A DNA stretch of 64,000 nt from a bacterium (GTDB taxonomy: Bacteria; ARS69), in assembly GCA_025774805.1 (NCBI GenBank), contig JALGZR010000012.1, positions 39,922 through 103,921 on the forward strand, given 5' to 3'. The translations under genes and the position numbers were made by a program. Each line of letters starts with the position of its first letter. The first letter of the stretch is position 1. The notes below the pieces were generated by a model, which was not told the origin of the DNA, made no database searches, and saw nothing but the letters and a program-made list of their open reading frames with translations. This document shows, piece by piece, positions 1-8,480 of the stretch.

Positions 1-28
1 GGAACGGCGGGCGGGATTTGCAGGCTAG
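1..28. repeat. Family A palindromic repeat, one arm, cut by window start
   Basis: The right arm (ATTTGCAGGCTAG) of the dispersed palindromic family described at 61392-61446 lies against the window edge; the partner arm is not visible. The CTAG at 25-28 supplies the TAG stop of the OmpA gene read on the minus strand. Confidence 0.6.
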
Positions 29-684
29 CCGGCCGTCTCTCGCTCGGCCGCCTTTTTCAGGTCTTCGTTCGCCATGATGGCCAGCTCCACCCGGCGATTG
101 GCCTGACGTCCGGCCTCGGTCCCGTTGTCCGCGACGGGCTGCGACTCGCCGTAGCCCATGATCGAGAAGCGGGACGGCGACACCCCGAGAGTTACCAGAT
201 GGTGGCGCACCGACTCGGCGCGCTGGCGGGAGAGCTGCATATTGTGCTCGTCCGTCCCGGTCGCGTCCGTGTGCCCCTCCACGAGGATGTTCGTATCCTC
301 GTACTTCTGGAGAATCGCGGCGAGCTCCTCGAGGTTCGCACGGGCCACGGGACGCAGATCGGCCTTGTTCACGTCGAACAGGATGCCGGAGTCGAAGGTG
401 ACCTTGATCCCCTCTCCGACGCGCTCGATCCTGGCGCCTTCCAGGTCCTTCTCCATCTCCTCGGCCTGGTTGTCCATGTAATTGCCGATGTAGGCCCCGG
501 CGGCGCCTCCCACCGCGGCTCCGATGATCGCGCCGACGGCGGTGTTCCCCGCCTGCTTCCCGATGATACCGCCGAGGAGGGCACCCGAGCCGGTCCCGAC
601 GGCGGCCCCCTTCTGGGTCCGGGTGCAGCCGAACCCCGCCACGAGAACGATCCCCACGGCGGCGCACGCGATGATCCTCTTCAT
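25..684 (-). CDS. OmpA-family peptidoglycan-binding outer-membrane lipoprotein
   Basis: 219-residue lipoprotein that probably anchors the outer membrane to peptidoglycan. Residues 1-20 form a lipoprotein signal peptide with the lipobox VAGFGC. Then comes a glycine-rich glycine-zipper segment of about 50 residues, as in Rick_17kDa/YMGG-type proteins. The C-terminal OmpA domain carries VEGHTDATGTDEHN followed by LSRQRAESV and ANRRVELAI, the usual diaminopimelate-binding signature. The ATG at 684 was chosen because AAGGAG sits 8 nt upstream and the signal peptide begins there; the frame stays open far upstream only because of high G+C. The TAG stop lies inside a family A repeat. Similar lipoproteins are common in Gram-negative bacteria; family assignment is secure, the exact partner is not known. 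Confidence 0.93.
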   Translation of the reverse strand: MKRIIACAAVGIVLVAGFGCTRTQKGAAVGTGSGALLGGIIGKQAGNTAVGAIIGAAVGGAAGAYIGNYMDNQAEEMEKDLEGARIERVGEGIKVTFDSGILFDVNKADLRPVARANLEELAAILQKYEDTNILVEGHTDATGTDEHNMQLSRQRAESVRHHLVTLGVSPSRFSIMGYGESQPVADNGTEAGRQANRRVELAIMANEDLKKAAERETAG

Positions 685-872
685 ACTGTTCACTCCTTGT
701 CTCTCTCCGGTCGGAGCCCGCCCGACGCCGGTCCCTGCGGCTCCGGCGATCAGAGGTGGACGCCGCTCCCGGCGTCCGGTCCGAAGGCGGGGGCAATATA
801 GCACGGTGGGGCCGAATGGCGAGTCCGAAGGGCGGGCTGGCCGGGGCCCGGAGAGTGGGATAGGCTGGGCCC

Positions 873-948
873 CAGGCCGCATTTCTCGCCAGGCGCGGAG
901 AGCCGCTGCCGCAGCATGGACGGGAGCATGGACGGGTGAGAGATGCCG
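873..948. repeat. Family A palindromic repeat (degenerate copy)
   Basis: Left arm CAGGCCGCATTTCTCGCC and right arm GGGTGAGAGATGCCGG flank a middle that contains the family's GCTGCCGCAGC core. The element fills most of the 685-963 gap between the OmpA and M16 genes, which transcribe away from each other; no other gene is seen in this gap. An ATG in the right arm (943) is in frame with the M16 gene and gives it a false longer start. Confidence 0.7.
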
Positions 949-963
949 GTCAGGAGGTGGCTC

Positions 964-3768
964 ATGCGGGGTCGAGAGCGTAAGGACGTCCCGGCCGGCC
1001 GGAGGCGGGGAAATGAGAACGCGAGGCGGGCCGGGCGGTTTCGCCGCTGCCGGGGGCTCGGGACGGCACTCGGGGCGGCGGCGATTCTCGGAATGGCCGG
1101 GGGCCCCGAAGCCGTCCTCGCCGATCGGACCGAGGTCCTGCCCGGGGCGTGGATGGATCGGATCGAGGGCGGTCCGCGGATCCTCATGATCCCCCAGCGA
1201 ACGGTGCCGATGTTCTCGTGCACCGTGCTGGTTCCCGCCGGATCGGCGCTGGAGACCGGGGCGACGAACGGGGCCGCCCACTATCTCGAGCACCTCCTGT
1301 TCAACGGGACGACGACCCGCACCCGCGAGGAGATCTACGGCACGACCGATCTCCTGGGCGCCTACAACAACGCCTCGACCCAGCGCGAGCGCACGGTGTT
1401 TCAGCTCCTGCTTCCCTCGGAGAACTGGCGGGCCGGACTCGAGCTCCAGGCGGACATGATCCTGCACTCGACCCTCCCGCGGGAGATGTTCGAGAAGGAG
1501 AAGGGGATCATCCTCGAGGAGCTCGCCAAGGATCGGACGGACCCCGGCTACGAGGCGGAGCGTTTCACGAGCCGCGTCCTCTGGGGAGAGGACCCCCGGG
1601 CTCTCCCCGTGCTGGGAACGGAGGAGTCGATCTCGAACATGGATCCCGCCGCCGTCGCCGCGTTCTATCGCGAGTGCTACCACCCCGAGGGAATGACGAT
1701 CGTCCTGATGGGGGACTTCGATATCTCCGAGGCCACCGCGGAGATCGGGACGCTCTACGGAGGACGGGAGAGCGGGGCGTCGCGAGACCTCCCTCCCCGA
1801 CCCGAGTTCCCGCCCGGCCGTGTCGCCCTCTCGGAGAGCGTGACGGGGCTGGGCAAGGTCGAGGTTCGCGTCCTGCTGCCCCTGCCGGCCCTGGATCCTT
1901 CGGACCGCGCCGGAGCCCGCATTCTGGAGGAGCTTCTCACGAGCGGGGAGCGGTCCTCCCTGACGCGGGCGATCGAGGCCGCCGGATTGAGCGCCCTCTC
2001 GGTGAGCGCGTCGATCGATGCGGGGCGCCCCGTCTCGGTTCTGACGCTCGCGGTCGATCTTCCCGAGGGCTCAAGCGGGGGCGAGATTCCGGGGACCTCG
2101 GTCCCGGTCGCGGGGAATCTGCTCGCCCATCTCGCCCGTTTCGCCGAGGTCGGACCGTGGCCGGACGAGCTGGAGTCGGCCCGGCGCTCCTTCGCCGCCG
2201 AGGAGCTCTCCCTGCAGGAGAAGATGCACTACTACGGATTCATGCGGGCGGAGGTGCTCGGCTCCGACCATCCCGAGGTCGCGCTTCGCATGGTCCACGA
2301 TCTGGACGGTGACGTGGCGGGGGTCGCCCGCCGTCTGGCGAGGGAGGCCCTCCGGGACGGGCGCATCCGGATCGCTCTCGCCGGGCCCGAGATCGGAAGC
2401 GCGCGCGAGACGTTCGACTCGGTGCCGGGCCCGGAGACGGCGAGCTGGCTGCCGCCCCCCGAGGCGATCGAGATCGAGCGCCTCGACTACGCGACGCCCC
2501 TCGACGCGCCGCGGGGGAGCGGCATCCGCCGCACGGTCCTCGAGAACGGCCTCGTCCTCATCCAGCAGACGGGTCCCGAGTCGCGGACCTTCGCCGCTCA
2601 CGTGCTCTTTCGGGATCGCGGCGGGCTCGAGTCGGCTCTCGGTCTGCCGCCCGGCGCCGTGGACGTCGTGCACCGTTTGATGTCCCTGGGCACCGAGACG
2701 CTCGACGAGAACGCCCTCCGCGGTCGGCTGGCGGGTCTGGGCGCGAAGCTGAAGATCACCGACGCCGACTGGATCCCCTACGACGACTACTACTTCACTC
2801 CCGAGTACTCCTACGTGCGGATCGAGACCTTCGACACGTTCGGCCTCGCCGCGATCGACCTCCTCGGCGAGATCGTGAACGCACCGCGCTTCGAGGATCG
2901 CCCCTTCGAGAGGGCGCGGGAGGCGGCGGTCATTCGGGCGGAGAAGGACCGGGGAACCCCGTCGAACCGAGCCGTGAGGGAGTTCCACCGCGCTCTCGGT
3001 GAGAACCATCCGCTGGCCGAGGGGGTCCTCGGGTCGCCCGAAGCGCTGCACGAGCTCTCCCTCGAGGACGCCCGACGCCTGCACGGAGCGCTCATCGATC
3101 CCGCTCGGATGGTCGTCACCGTCTCGAGCAATCTGCCGTTCGACCGGGTCGGGGAGGCGGTTCGCCTCGCCTTTCCCGGAGCCGGAGCGACCCGGGTGTC
3201 GGTCCCGGAGGACTGGCGTCCGGCCGAGGAGGAGAGGGAGAGAACGGTCGCCGTCGAGACCGGCATGGAGCAGTCGTGGATCGTCGTCGGGTTTCCGGTG
3301 ACCGTGCCCGAGCCGGATCGCCCCGCCCTGCGCCTGGCGACCTCGATTCTCTCCGAGCGGCTCGCCGATCGTCTGCGCGAGCGCGAAGGTCTGGCCTACC
3401 GGATCGGCGCCTCCGTTCGCCTCGACGGAGCCGGCCCCTGCGTCCGGATGTCGGCGGGAACGAGATCGGAAAACCTCGAGCGGATGCGGGAGGGAATGCT
3501 CGAGATCTCCCGATCCCTCACTCAAGAGCCACCGACGCCCGAGGAGATCGAGGGGGCCCGCAATCGGGGTGAAGGGCGCCGACGCCTGCGCCGTCTCTCC
3601 CGGATCGGACAGGCGTACGCTCTGGCGATGCTCGAGTGGAGCGGACGCGACCCGACGCATCCGGATGCCGATCTTCCCGGATTGCGAGAGGTCACGGCCG
3701 CGGACATCGAGCGGGTTGCGGACCGGTACTTCCGGCCCGAACGGTCCATCACCGCGATCGCGCGCTGA
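964..3768 (+). CDS. M16 family zinc metallopeptidase, two-domain form, exported
   Basis: 934-residue peptidase of the pitrilysin/insulinase clan. The inverted zinc motif HYLEH is at residues 106-110, followed by the downstream EEL acidic region, so the N-terminal M16 half looks catalytic. The second half (about residue 500 on) is an M16 repeat without HxxEH and should be the substrate-clamping domain. A basic N-region and a hydrophobic stretch (about residues 33-53) suggest export to the periplasm. Start choice: AGGAGG at 952-957 sits 6 nt before ATG 964, whereas an in-frame ATG at 943 lies inside a palindromic repeat and has no such site. M16 proteins beside TonB receptors often process peptides, but the substrate here is unknown. 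Confidence 0.9.
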   Translation: MRGRERKDVPAGRRRGNENARRAGRFRRCRGLGTALGAAAILGMAGGPEAVLADRTEVLPGAWMDRIEGGPRILMIPQRTVPMFSCTVLVPAGSALETGATNGAAHYLEHLLFNGTTTRTREEIYGTTDLLGAYNNASTQRERTVFQLLLPSENWRAGLELQADMILHSTLPREMFEKEKGIILEELAKDRTDPGYEAERFTSRVLWGEDPRALPVLGTEESISNMDPAAVAAFYRECYHPEGMTIVLMGDFDISEATAEIGTLYGGRESGASRDLPPRPEFPPGRVALSESVTGLGKVEVRVLLPLPALDPSDRAGARILEELLTSGERSSLTRAIEAAGLSALSVSASIDAGRPVSVLTLAVDLPEGSSGGEIPGTSVPVAGNLLAHLARFAEVGPWPDELESARRSFAAEELSLQEKMHYYGFMRAEVLGSDHPEVALRMVHDLDGDVAGVARRLAREALRDGRIRIALAGPEIGSARETFDSVPGPETASWLPPPEAIEIERLDYATPLDAPRGSGIRRTVLENGLVLIQQTGPESRTFAAHVLFRDRGGLESALGLPPGAVDVVHRLMSLGTETLDENALRGRLAGLGAKLKITDADWIPYDDYYFTPEYSYVRIETFDTFGLAAIDLLGEIVNAPRFEDRPFERAREAAVIRAEKDRGTPSNRAVREFHRALGENHPLAEGVLGSPEALHELSLEDARRLHGALIDPARMVVTVSSNLPFDRVGEAVRLAFPGAGATRVSVPEDWRPAEEERERTVAVETGMEQSWIVVGFPVTVPEPDRPALRLATSILSERLADRLREREGLAYRIGASVRLDGAGPCVRMSAGTRSENLERMREGMLEISRSLTQEPPTPEEIEGARNRGEGRRRLRRLSRIGQAYALAMLEWSGRDPTHPDADLPGLREVTAADIERVADRYFRPERSITAIAR

Positions 3769-3856
3769 GTCCCGCGCCCCCGGTCCCGTGCACTGGCGGA
3801 TCGTGCGGGGCCGATGGTACGATGCGGCCCATCCCGGAACCCAGGAGGGAACCCCG

Positions 3857-6601
3857 ATGCGGCCGGTGAAGGCCCGTCTCATCGCCCTGGCTGCGTCCCT
3901 CCTCGTCTCGATCTCCACTGCCCTCCCGATCGCGGCCCAGGTCGGAGACGTCGTCGGTCACGTCCGCGGCGGAGAGTCGTTCGAACCCCTCTTCGGCGCG
4001 AACGTGCTCGTCACCTCGCTTCGTGACCCGTCCTATCGCGTCACCCGTCTCGCCGATCGGAGCGGCCGATTTCGGATCGAGAACCTGCCGGAGGGCCGCT
4101 ACGAGATTCGTGCCTCCTATGTCGGGTACACCACGTTCGTGATCGATGCGGTGGAGGTCACCAAAGGGATCACGGTCAACGTGGATCTGTGGCTCGAGGT
4201 GGAGCCGCTCGTCGTGAGCGCCGTCGTGATCAGCGCCTCGCGCCGGGAGGAGAAGGTGCTCGACGCCCCCGCGGCCATCCACGTCCTCGACGGAGAGCGG
4301 GTCCGCGCCCGACCGGTCCTGACCCCGGCCGATCATCTTCAAGCGGTTCCATCCGTCGACGTCGTCCGCACCGGCCTCACCCAATCCAACGTGGTGCTGC
4401 GGGGCTTCAACAACGTCTTCTCCGGGACCACGCTCCTGCTGGTCGACAATCGGATCGCGCGCGTGCCCTCCCTCCGCTACAACGCCTGGAACCTGTTGCC
4501 GACCACGAACGAGGATCTCGAGCGCCTCGAGATGGTTTCCGGACCCGGCTCCGCCCTCTACGGACCGAACTGTGCCAACGGCGTGGTCCACGCGATCACG
4601 CGCCCTCCGATCGACTCGGAGGGAACGACCCTGTCCATCGCGGGAGGCGATCGGAGCACCGCGTTGGCGTCCGTTCGCCACGCCGGGAAGCACACCGAGA
4701 GAGTCGGGTGGAAGGTCACGGCCCACTGGCTCACGGGTGAGGACTTTTCCCATGTGGATCCGGTGGAGAAGGGCCTCCGCGAGGGTGAGATCGCGGACGG
4801 CGCCGATCCGGACACCCTCAAGATCGGTGCCCGCGACGAGGACGTCGAGAAGATCGGCTTCGAAGGTCGCCTCGACGCTCGCGTGAGTCACAAAGTCTGG
4901 GTCGTCCTGAACGGAGGCTTCAGTCGCCTGGACAGCATCGAGCTCACGGGCCTCGGCGCCGCTCAGGTGAAGAACTGGAGCACCGCCTACGGCCAGGCCC
5001 GTCTGAACTGGCGCGACCTGTTTCTGCAGACATACGTGAACCGCTCCGACGCCGGAGACACCTACAACCTCCGGACCGGTCTCGATTTCGTCGATCGATC
5101 CACTCTGGTCGTGGGTCAGGCGCAGCACCAGTGGAGTCCGAGTCCCCGGCGGGCTCTCGTCTACGGCGTCGATGCGCTTCTCACCCGTCCGGAGACGGAC
5201 GCGACGATCAACGGCCGCAACGAGGAAGACGACGACATCAACGAGATCGGGGCGTACGTGCAGGCGGAGACGTACCTGACCGACCGGTGGTCGGTGGTCG
5301 CCGCGGCCCGGATCGACGATCACAACCGTCTCGACGACCCGGTCTTCTCGCCACGCGCCGCTGTCGTGTTCGGCCCGACGTCCGACCACAAGCTCCGGGC
5401 GACGTACAACCGCGCCTACTCGACGCCGACGTCGAACAACCTCTTCCTCGATCTCGTGACGGAGCGGGACCTGGGAGATCTCGGGGCGGCGATGGGGATG
5501 GAGGGCTACGACCTGTGGGCCAAGGGCGTCCCGGAGGGGGGCTTTCACTTCCGACGCGACGGGGACGGTGGTCTGGACGGGCTCTACATGCAGGTGCCGC
5601 TGGCGCTGGGGGGCGCCGAGAGCACCCAGGTCGGCGCGACGGCCCTCGGGCCGCACGACCACGTTCCGGCGTCCGCCCACCTCGTGTGGCAGGGAGCCGT
5701 CAAGCTCCTTCTCGAGCAGAGCCAGGGCCGAATCGACCTGACGCACACTCTCTCCCCGGGGAATCTCCCGGGTGAGGGGATCGGCACGGTCCTGCGTGCG
5801 CTCAACCCGTCCACGGGGACGTTCGACCCGGTCTCTCCCGATGCCGTTCGCGATGTCGGGGAGATGGATCCCACGATCACGAACACGTTCGAGATCGGTT
5901 ACAAAGGCGCGTTCGGCAAGAGCTTCTCGGCCACGATCGACGTGCACTACGACCGGATCAATGATTTCATCGGGCCCCTGAGGGTCGAGACGCCGAACGT
6001 CTTCTTCGATCCGACCGATCCGGAGCTCGCCGGCTACCTGGCCACGGCCGGAGTCCCCGCCGACTCGATCCCGATCGTGATCGATGCGCTGGCCCGGATC
6101 CCGGTCGGCACCGTGACTCCGGACGGGAACGACGATCCCGCCGATCCGATCCTGACGTATCGCAACTTCGGGAGCATCGACCTGACAGGGATCGACGTCG
6201 GGTGCGCTTGGGCGGTCGACCCGCGCTGGACGATCGAGGCGAGCTACTCGTTCACCAGTCGTGACGTCTTCCGAGACGTGGAAGGTGGGCTCGACGTTTC
6301 TCTCAACGCCCCGCGGCACAAAGCCGGGGGCACGCTCCGGTACGTGGACGCGGACCACGGTCTCGACGCCGGGGCTCGACTGCGCTTCGTGGACGGATTC
6401 CCCGTCGAGTCGGGTGTCTTCGTCGGGGAGATCGGTTACTACGTCCTTCTCGACCTCGACGCCTCCTGGCGTGTTCCCGCGTCCCCGTCCACGGTGCTCT
6501 CGGTGAGAGTGCTGAATGTCCTGGACGACGAGCACCGCGAGTTCGTGGGGGCACCCGAACTCGGCAGAGTGGGTATCTTGAGACTGAGCCATTCGTTCTA
6601 G
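3857..6601 (+). CDS. TonB-dependent outer-membrane receptor with N-terminal carboxypeptidase-regulatory-like domain
   Basis: 914 residues. Signal peptide 1-28 ending AAQ; a CarboxypepD_reg/SusC-type Ig domain at about 30-115 (FGANVLVTS, then RFRIENLPEGRYEIRASYVG); plug domain at about 125-240 (VLDAPAAIHVL, SNVVLRGFNN, GPGSALYGPNCANGVV); the rest is a 22-strand-type barrel ending in aromatic F (RLSHSF). AGGAGG lies 8 nt before ATG 3857 and a TACGAT box at 3818-3823 is a possible -10. It imports an unidentified ligand using TonB energy; no ligand-specific marker is visible. It follows the M16 peptidase by 88 nt on the same strand, which would fit peptide uptake, but that is only context. Confidence 0.92.
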   Translation: MRPVKARLIALAASLLVSISTALPIAAQVGDVVGHVRGGESFEPLFGANVLVTSLRDPSYRVTRLADRSGRFRIENLPEGRYEIRASYVGYTTFVIDAVEVTKGITVNVDLWLEVEPLVVSAVVISASRREEKVLDAPAAIHVLDGERVRARPVLTPADHLQAVPSVDVVRTGLTQSNVVLRGFNNVFSGTTLLLVDNRIARVPSLRYNAWNLLPTTNEDLERLEMVSGPGSALYGPNCANGVVHAITRPPIDSEGTTLSIAGGDRSTALASVRHAGKHTERVGWKVTAHWLTGEDFSHVDPVEKGLREGEIADGADPDTLKIGARDEDVEKIGFEGRLDARVSHKVWVVLNGGFSRLDSIELTGLGAAQVKNWSTAYGQARLNWRDLFLQTYVNRSDAGDTYNLRTGLDFVDRSTLVVGQAQHQWSPSPRRALVYGVDALLTRPETDATINGRNEEDDDINEIGAYVQAETYLTDRWSVVAAARIDDHNRLDDPVFSPRAAVVFGPTSDHKLRATYNRAYSTPTSNNLFLDLVTERDLGDLGAAMGMEGYDLWAKGVPEGGFHFRRDGDGGLDGLYMQVPLALGGAESTQVGATALGPHDHVPASAHLVWQGAVKLLLEQSQGRIDLTHTLSPGNLPGEGIGTVLRALNPSTGTFDPVSPDAVRDVGEMDPTITNTFEIGYKGAFGKSFSATIDVHYDRINDFIGPLRVETPNVFFDPTDPELAGYLATAGVPADSIPIVIDALARIPVGTVTPDGNDDPADPILTYRNFGSIDLTGIDVGCAWAVDPRWTIEASYSFTSRDVFRDVEGGLDVSLNAPRHKAGGTLRYVDADHGLDAGARLRFVDGFPVESGVFVGEIGYYVLLDLDASWRVPASPSTVLSVRVLNVLDDEHREFVGAPELGRVGILRLSHSF

Positions 6602-6671
6602 AAGGACCCGAATCGCGACCGGGGCCGGCGATCGCGCCGATCGTCCGGCTGCCCCGGCCGGGAGGAGACCT

Positions 6672-8480
6672 ATGCCCGCCCTCGACAAGACCGTCCTCAT
6701 TCTGGGAGGCGCCGGCCTCGTCGGAATCCAGTGCGCGAAGAAGATCTCGCGCACCCTTCGTCCGAAACGCGTCGTGATCGCCTCCCTCTTCCGCAAGGAG
6801 ACGCGCGAGGCCGTGACCGTTCTGCGCCGGGAGTTCCCGTACGTCGACTACGCCGGTTACTTCGGGAACTTGTTCGTCCGCGGAGAGCCGACTCCGATCG
6901 AGAGGCGAGTCCCCGAGCCGTCGCCGCGCGAGTTCCTCGAAAGGCCGGAGAACCGGCACGCCGTCTTCGAGGACATATTCCAGGACTTCGAGACGGCGTA
7001 CCGCGAATCGTTTCTCGTGCGCCTGCTTCTGCGCGAGGAGCCCGACGCCGTCGTGGACACCGTCAACACCGCCACCGGCATCAGCTACCAGGACATCTTC
7101 TCGAGCTCCTTCGTCGTGTCCCGGGGTCTCGAGGAGACGAGGTCCCGGAAGGAGGCGATCTCGGAGGGGTTCGCCGTCGATCTGGAGAAGCACCTCGTCT
7201 CCGCGGCGGTGCCCCAGCTCATCTCCCACGTGCGCCTTCTCCACCGGGCGTTGACCGAGATCGGGTGCCGTATCTACCTGAAGGTCGGAACGACCGGAAC
7301 GGGCGGAATGGGACTCAATGTTCCCTACACCCACGGCGAGGACAAGCCGAGTCGCACCCTCATGGCGAAGACCGCGACCGCGTTCGCCCACTCCGGTCTC
7401 CTCTTCCTCATGGCGCGCACGCCGGAATGTCCGATCATCAAGGAGATCAAGCCGGCGGCGATGATCGGGTACCGCGAGATCGGTTTCACGCCGGTCCGCG
7501 GCGTGCAGTACCGACCGATGAAGGGGACGGGGAAGGGCGGCGAGAGGGTGAAGCTCGTTCCCGGGGAGCCCTACGCGCTCTTCGAGTGTCGTGAGCAGAA
7601 GCTCACGGATAGCCTCGACAACGAGCCGACGTTCGACGGGTTCGAGCCCCGGCGCGGTGAGGACGGAAAGCCGGCGAAGCTCGTACTCCCCTGCGTCAAC
7701 ACGGGGGAGAACGGCATCTTCACGAAGGGCGAGTTCGAGGCGATCACCTCCCTCGCCCAGATGGAGTTCGTGACCCCCGAGGAGATCGCCGATCTCGTGA
7801 CGTTGGAGCTCCAGGGCAGCAATACCGGCCGCGACGTCATCTCCGCCATCGACTCCTCGATCCTCAGCCCGTCCTACAAGGGCGGTCTCATCCGGGGTAT
7901 CGCGATCGAGGAGCTCGAGAAGCTGGAGCGGGAGAAGGGCGTCCCCTCCGTCGCCATCGGACAGCTCGGCCCGCCCCAGCTCGCCAAGTACCTGTATGAG
8001 GCACACTTTCTCCGGGAGCTCTACGGCTCGGTCGAGGGAGTGCTCACCGACGAGAACGGGACCGCGAGGAAGGCGGCCGAGATCTCCGAGGCGATGCACG
8101 AGCGGGTGACGAAGAGCCCGATCCGTCACACCATCACCTCCATCGGAATCCCGATTCTGCTTCCCGACGGGAAGACGATCCTGCGCGGCCCGGTCATCAA
8201 GATCCCGCCCTACAACAAGAAGGCCCACGTGGTCGAGCTCTCGGCACGTCGGATCGACGCGTTCGCGAAGAAGGGGTGGGTGGATCTCCGTCCCGTGCAC
8301 ATGGGCTGGTGGCTCGACAAGTTCCGAAAGATGCACAAGACCGTGTTCCGGCACGGCGCGAAGTGGAGCTCGGAGCGCCTCGACTTCCGTTCCTACCTCG
8401 CCGAGGAGATCCGGATCGGCGAGGTCGTGGCCTGGATCTTCAACAACGAGATCGAGCCCAAGGGGCACCGCATCAAGTGA
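6672..8480 (+). CDS. NAD(P)-binding Rossmann-fold protein of unknown function
   Basis: 602 residues. The N-terminus is a textbook Rossmann dinucleotide-binding start (VLILGGAGLVG, residues 8-18) as in short-chain/extended dehydrogenases. After it the protein does not resemble a family I can name: conserved-looking blocks include GTTGTGGMGLNVPYTHGED and GSNTGRDVISAIDSS, but no YxxxK catalytic pair is evident. AGGAG lies about 7 nt before the ATG. The stop (TGA) overlaps the GTG start of the acyl-CoA synthetase fusion by 4 nt, so the two are probably translated together, and a second acyl-CoA synthetase follows. A redox or reductive step on an acyl or lipid intermediate is a guess from this context only. 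Confidence 0.75.
   Translation: MPALDKTVLILGGAGLVGIQCAKKISRTLRPKRVVIASLFRKETREAVTVLRREFPYVDYAGYFGNLFVRGEPTPIERRVPEPSPREFLERPENRHAVFEDIFQDFETAYRESFLVRLLLREEPDAVVDTVNTATGISYQDIFSSSFVVSRGLEETRSRKEAISEGFAVDLEKHLVSAAVPQLISHVRLLHRALTEIGCRIYLKVGTTGTGGMGLNVPYTHGEDKPSRTLMAKTATAFAHSGLLFLMARTPECPIIKEIKPAAMIGYREIGFTPVRGVQYRPMKGTGKGGERVKLVPGEPYALFECREQKLTDSLDNEPTFDGFEPRRGEDGKPAKLVLPCVNTGENGIFTKGEFEAITSLAQMEFVTPEEIADLVTLELQGSNTGRDVISAIDSSILSPSYKGGLIRGIAIEELEKLEREKGVPSVAIGQLGPPQLAKYLYEAHFLRELYGSVEGVLTDENGTARKAAEISEAMHERVTKSPIRHTITSIGIPILLPDGKTILRGPVIKIPPYNKKAHVVELSARRIDAFAKKGWVDLRPVHMGWWLDKFRKMHKTVFRHGAKWSSERLDFRSYLAEEIRIGEVVAWIFNNEIEPKGHRIK

Noticed and set aside
943..963. Upstream ATG (943) as start of the M16 peptidase
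   Set aside because: It lies inside a family A repeat arm and has no ribosome site; AGGAGG is 6 nt before ATG 964.
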